Origin: Treponema sp.
GTDB lineage: Bacteria > Spirochaetota > Spirochaetia > Treponematales > Breznakiellaceae
Assembly: GCA_031263265.1 (NCBI GenBank)
Contig: JAISGE010000041.1
Location: 1 to 8,174 of the forward strand
Reading direction: 5' to 3'
DNA length: 8,174 bases
The notes under the pieces were generated by a model. That model was not told the origin of the DNA and did not search any database. It saw only the letters and a list, made by a program, of their open reading frames with translations. Position 1 is the stretch's first letter; every line of letters begins with the position of its first letter. This document shows, one piece after another, positions 6,653 through 8,174 of this stretch. The translations under genes and the position numbers were made by a program.

Positions 6653-8112
6653 CAAAGTTTTTTATCCCTGTCAAGCCCCCGCTTGCATATCAGGGCATCG
6701 GCGTCTACCGCCCCCTCCCTCCCCAGGGCGTGGAGGAAGAGCGAGACCGCCAAAAGATCCGCTGCGCCGCCGGGGCTGATGTTCCGGGCAGTAAAATCCC
6801 GATCCATTTGCGCTGCCTTTTTTTTCATCTCCACCATGCCAGGGTTCCCGGCCAGGAAGGCGGCGGTTGCGGCCCGTATCGCGTCCAGGCTGTCCCTGTC
6901 CGAACGGTGAACGATGTTGGTGTCTTCGGTACGGGCGATAAGGTGGAGCAGAGTTCCCAGGCCGGCATCGTTCATGCCGTGGCCTTCGGCAAGGAAGCGG
7001 TGCAAGATCGGGAGCCCCCATTCCCGGACCGTGGGGAAGCCTGCGGACACTTCCCCACGGATACCCGTGAGGCCGTTTTTCGCATGGATCGCCTCTCCGT
7101 GGGAGGGAGACGGGTTAGGCACAGAAAAATCATCCCCCAAAGATCCGGTCATGGAAGCGGCGAAATCCAGTAGGGCAATAGTGGCGGGTTCCTCGCTTTC
7201 TTGGTAGAGCCTTCCATAGGCTGCACTGAGGATCCCCAGGGAAAAGAGAAGTCCCCGGTGGGTGTTCGCCCCCGCGGCTCGCCGCATCAGGAGTTCTGCG
7301 GTTCTGCCCCGCTGCCGCAGGGATCTGAACAGTGCCTCTGGATTGTCCCCGCCGGAGCGGGCACTCAGGTATCCCGCCAGGGCGCAGTCCCGGAACCAGG
7401 GGAGCAGGGTCGCGGCAGAGTCGATAAAGCTGAAAAAGTCCATGTCTCGGTGGGCGCCGTTGTTTGCCCGGTCAACCAGTCCCGGCTTGGGGGTAACCGC
7501 CGCCTCTCCCAGTAGGGCCTGCAGTGCGGCGGAGCTTACGATGTCCCCCAGTTGTTCCCGCATGAACCCTTCCATGATGCTGGTTACCGCGTCGATCAGT
7601 TCCTCCCGGCTATGGGCCTTGCTCCGGGCACAGGCAAAACCGGATTTCCCGCAGATAAGGCAGGGGCGGGCCTCACCCCGGTCAAGACGGGAAAGCTTGC
7701 CACCATCCGCCCGGATCACGTCAATGTCGAAGAGCCGGCCCAGGCGGTGGGTGTCTTCGATGTTTTCCGCAAGCTTTTTGAGCCGTGCAGCCTCCCCAGC
7801 AACGACCATGAAACCGGTGTAACCCGCGTCCCTTTCGGCACGTTCCTCATGGATAAGGGGGATCTGCTCCGCCTCCAGACTGAGCCTTGTGATCCGCATC
7901 TCCTCGCGAAAAGAACGATCCGCCAGGGGGAAACGTTTGTACTCGCCCGGTATATTGAGGCCCAGGGAGAGCAGGACGCTCTCTCCAAAGGGTTTCGCGT
8001 CCAGGTATCGGGAAAGGAGTTCCCCCTGCCTTTGAACGCGGCTGTCCCGTTCGGTAAGAAGCTCCTCCAGGTTCACCGGGCGGCAACCCCTGAAATAGTC
8101 CCCCTCCCTCAT
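6652..8112 (-). CDS. citXG: CitX-CitG fusion: holo-citrate-lyase synthase / triphosphoribosyl-dephospho-CoA synthase
   Basis: A 486-residue two-domain protein. Residues about 1-170 are CitX, the transferase that attaches the phosphoribosyl-dephospho-CoA prosthetic group to the citrate lyase acyl carrier subunit. Its marks are ELLTERDSRVQRQ (17-29), the signature THRLGRLFDIDVI (121-133) and RPCLICGKS (149-157). Residues about 185-486 are CitG, which makes that group's precursor from ATP and dephospho-CoA. Its marks are TPKPGLVDRANNGAHRDMD (207-225), GANTHRGLLF (281-290), GIRGEVSAGF (350-359), RTEDTNI (394-400) and SPGGAADLLA (446-455). Separate genes in E. coli, fused in Haemophilus influenzae. 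After DTNI the usual glycine-rich RGG-like turn reads HRSD, a possible divergence. The ATG overlaps the upstream TGA (ATGA, 8109-8112), and 12 residues before the conserved VNLEELL fit the family. Codons look more GC-rich than in the neighbouring genes. Confidence 0.93.
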   Translation of the reverse strand: MREGDYFRGCRPVNLEELLTERDSRVQRQGELLSRYLDAKPFGESVLLSLGLNIPGEYKRFPLADRSFREEMRITRLSLEAEQIPLIHEERAERDAGYTGFMVVAGEAARLKKLAENIEDTHRLGRLFDIDVIRADGGKLSRLDRGEARPCLICGKSGFACARSKAHSREELIDAVTSIMEGFMREQLGDIVSSAALQALLGEAAVTPKPGLVDRANNGAHRDMDFFSFIDSAATLLPWFRDCALAGYLSARSGGDNPEALFRSLRQRGRTAELLMRRAAGANTHRGLLFSLGILSAAYGRLYQESEEPATIALLDFAASMTGSLGDDFSVPNPSPSHGEAIHAKNGLTGIRGEVSAGFPTVREWGLPILHRFLAEGHGMNDAGLGTLLHLIARTEDTNIVHRSDRDSLDAIRAATAAFLAGNPGMVEMKKKAAQMDRDFTARNISPGGAADLLAVSLFLHALGREGAVDADALICKRGLDRDKKL

Positions 8113-8174
8113 GTTCCTAGGCTCTTTAGATACTCAAATGTTGCGGGAGGCGCTAGTTCCCGAATCCTCTCCAG
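8109..8174 (-). CDS. citC: C-terminal end of a probable citrate lyase ligase (CitC), 5' part off the window
   Basis: The minus-strand frame from the right edge to the TGA at 8109-8111 encodes 21 residues, LERIRELAPPATFEYLKSLG plus T. The pattern 'R.R.L.PPTT.eYL' is what I know from the C-terminus of CitC, the ligase that acetylates and so activates the citrate lyase acyl carrier subunit. It resembles the ends of related nucleotidyltransferase-fold proteins. The stop overlaps the citXG ATG by ATGA, which implies one operon with coupled translation. A CitC followed by CitXG is biologically coherent. Only 21 codons are seen, so the name rests on this motif plus context. Confidence 0.55.
   Translation of the reverse strand: MERIRELAPPATFEYLKSLGT

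Noticed and set aside
7262..7822. A long + strand open frame (186 codons) opposite citXG, plus similar antisense frames over trxB, nagZ and the chemoreceptor
   Set aside because: They are mirror frames of GC-rich or well-conserved genes; the minus-strand proteins carry clear family motifs, while these translations are arginine- and serine-rich with no domain and no ribosome binding site.
1..8174. CRISPR arrays, insertion sequences, transposase genes, rRNA or tRNA genes
   Set aside because: No regularly spaced repeats, transposase motifs, terminal inverted repeats or structural RNA signatures were seen in the window.

Overview
The window reads as chromosomal sequence from a bacterium of intermediate GC content. 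A Treponema-like spirochaete is my best guess. The grounds are an exported two-domain GH3 hexosaminidase, a large dCache chemoreceptor with no C-terminal CheR-tether pentapeptide, a fused CitX-CitG protein, and a long poly-G tract of the kind known in treponemes. No single gene proves the taxonomy, so this is inference.

Left edge (1-513): the 3' part of an AT-rich class I SAM methyltransferase gene on the + strand. It is compositionally foreign to everything to its right, and a short convergent gap follows it. Positions 514-4026 (- strand) hold a tightly packed three-gene unit, in transcription order trxB (thioredoxin reductase), a nagZ-like beta-N-acetylhexosaminidase, and a GNAT acetyltransferase. 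Neighbouring genes overlap by 14 bp and 4 bp. The hexosaminidase start is placed at a GTG at 3071 with its own ribosome binding site; the longer open frame upstream of it runs inside trxB and is not credible.

Positions 4191-6380 (- strand) encode a full-length transmembrane chemoreceptor (TM, dCache, TM, HAMP, MCP signalling domain). Its upstream region (6381-6651) is the most striking part of the window. It carries an uninterrupted run of 17 G (17 C on the coding strand) 42 nt before the ATG. A 64-codon frame with a Shine-Dalgarno sequence also runs through this tract and ends in an ATGA overlap with the receptor start. This is a strong candidate for phase-variable expression of a chemoreceptor.

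Right edge (6652-8174, - strand): a fused citXG gene for citrate lyase prosthetic-group synthesis and attachment. It overlaps by ATGA the last 21 codons of an upstream gene whose C-terminus resembles citrate lyase ligase (CitC). The window therefore catches the end of a citrate-fermentation operon whose structural genes (citDEF) would lie beyond the right edge. Together the genes suggest a motile, fermentative, probably host- or gut-associated cell with thiol redox control and cell-wall sugar salvage, but this lifestyle reading is inference.
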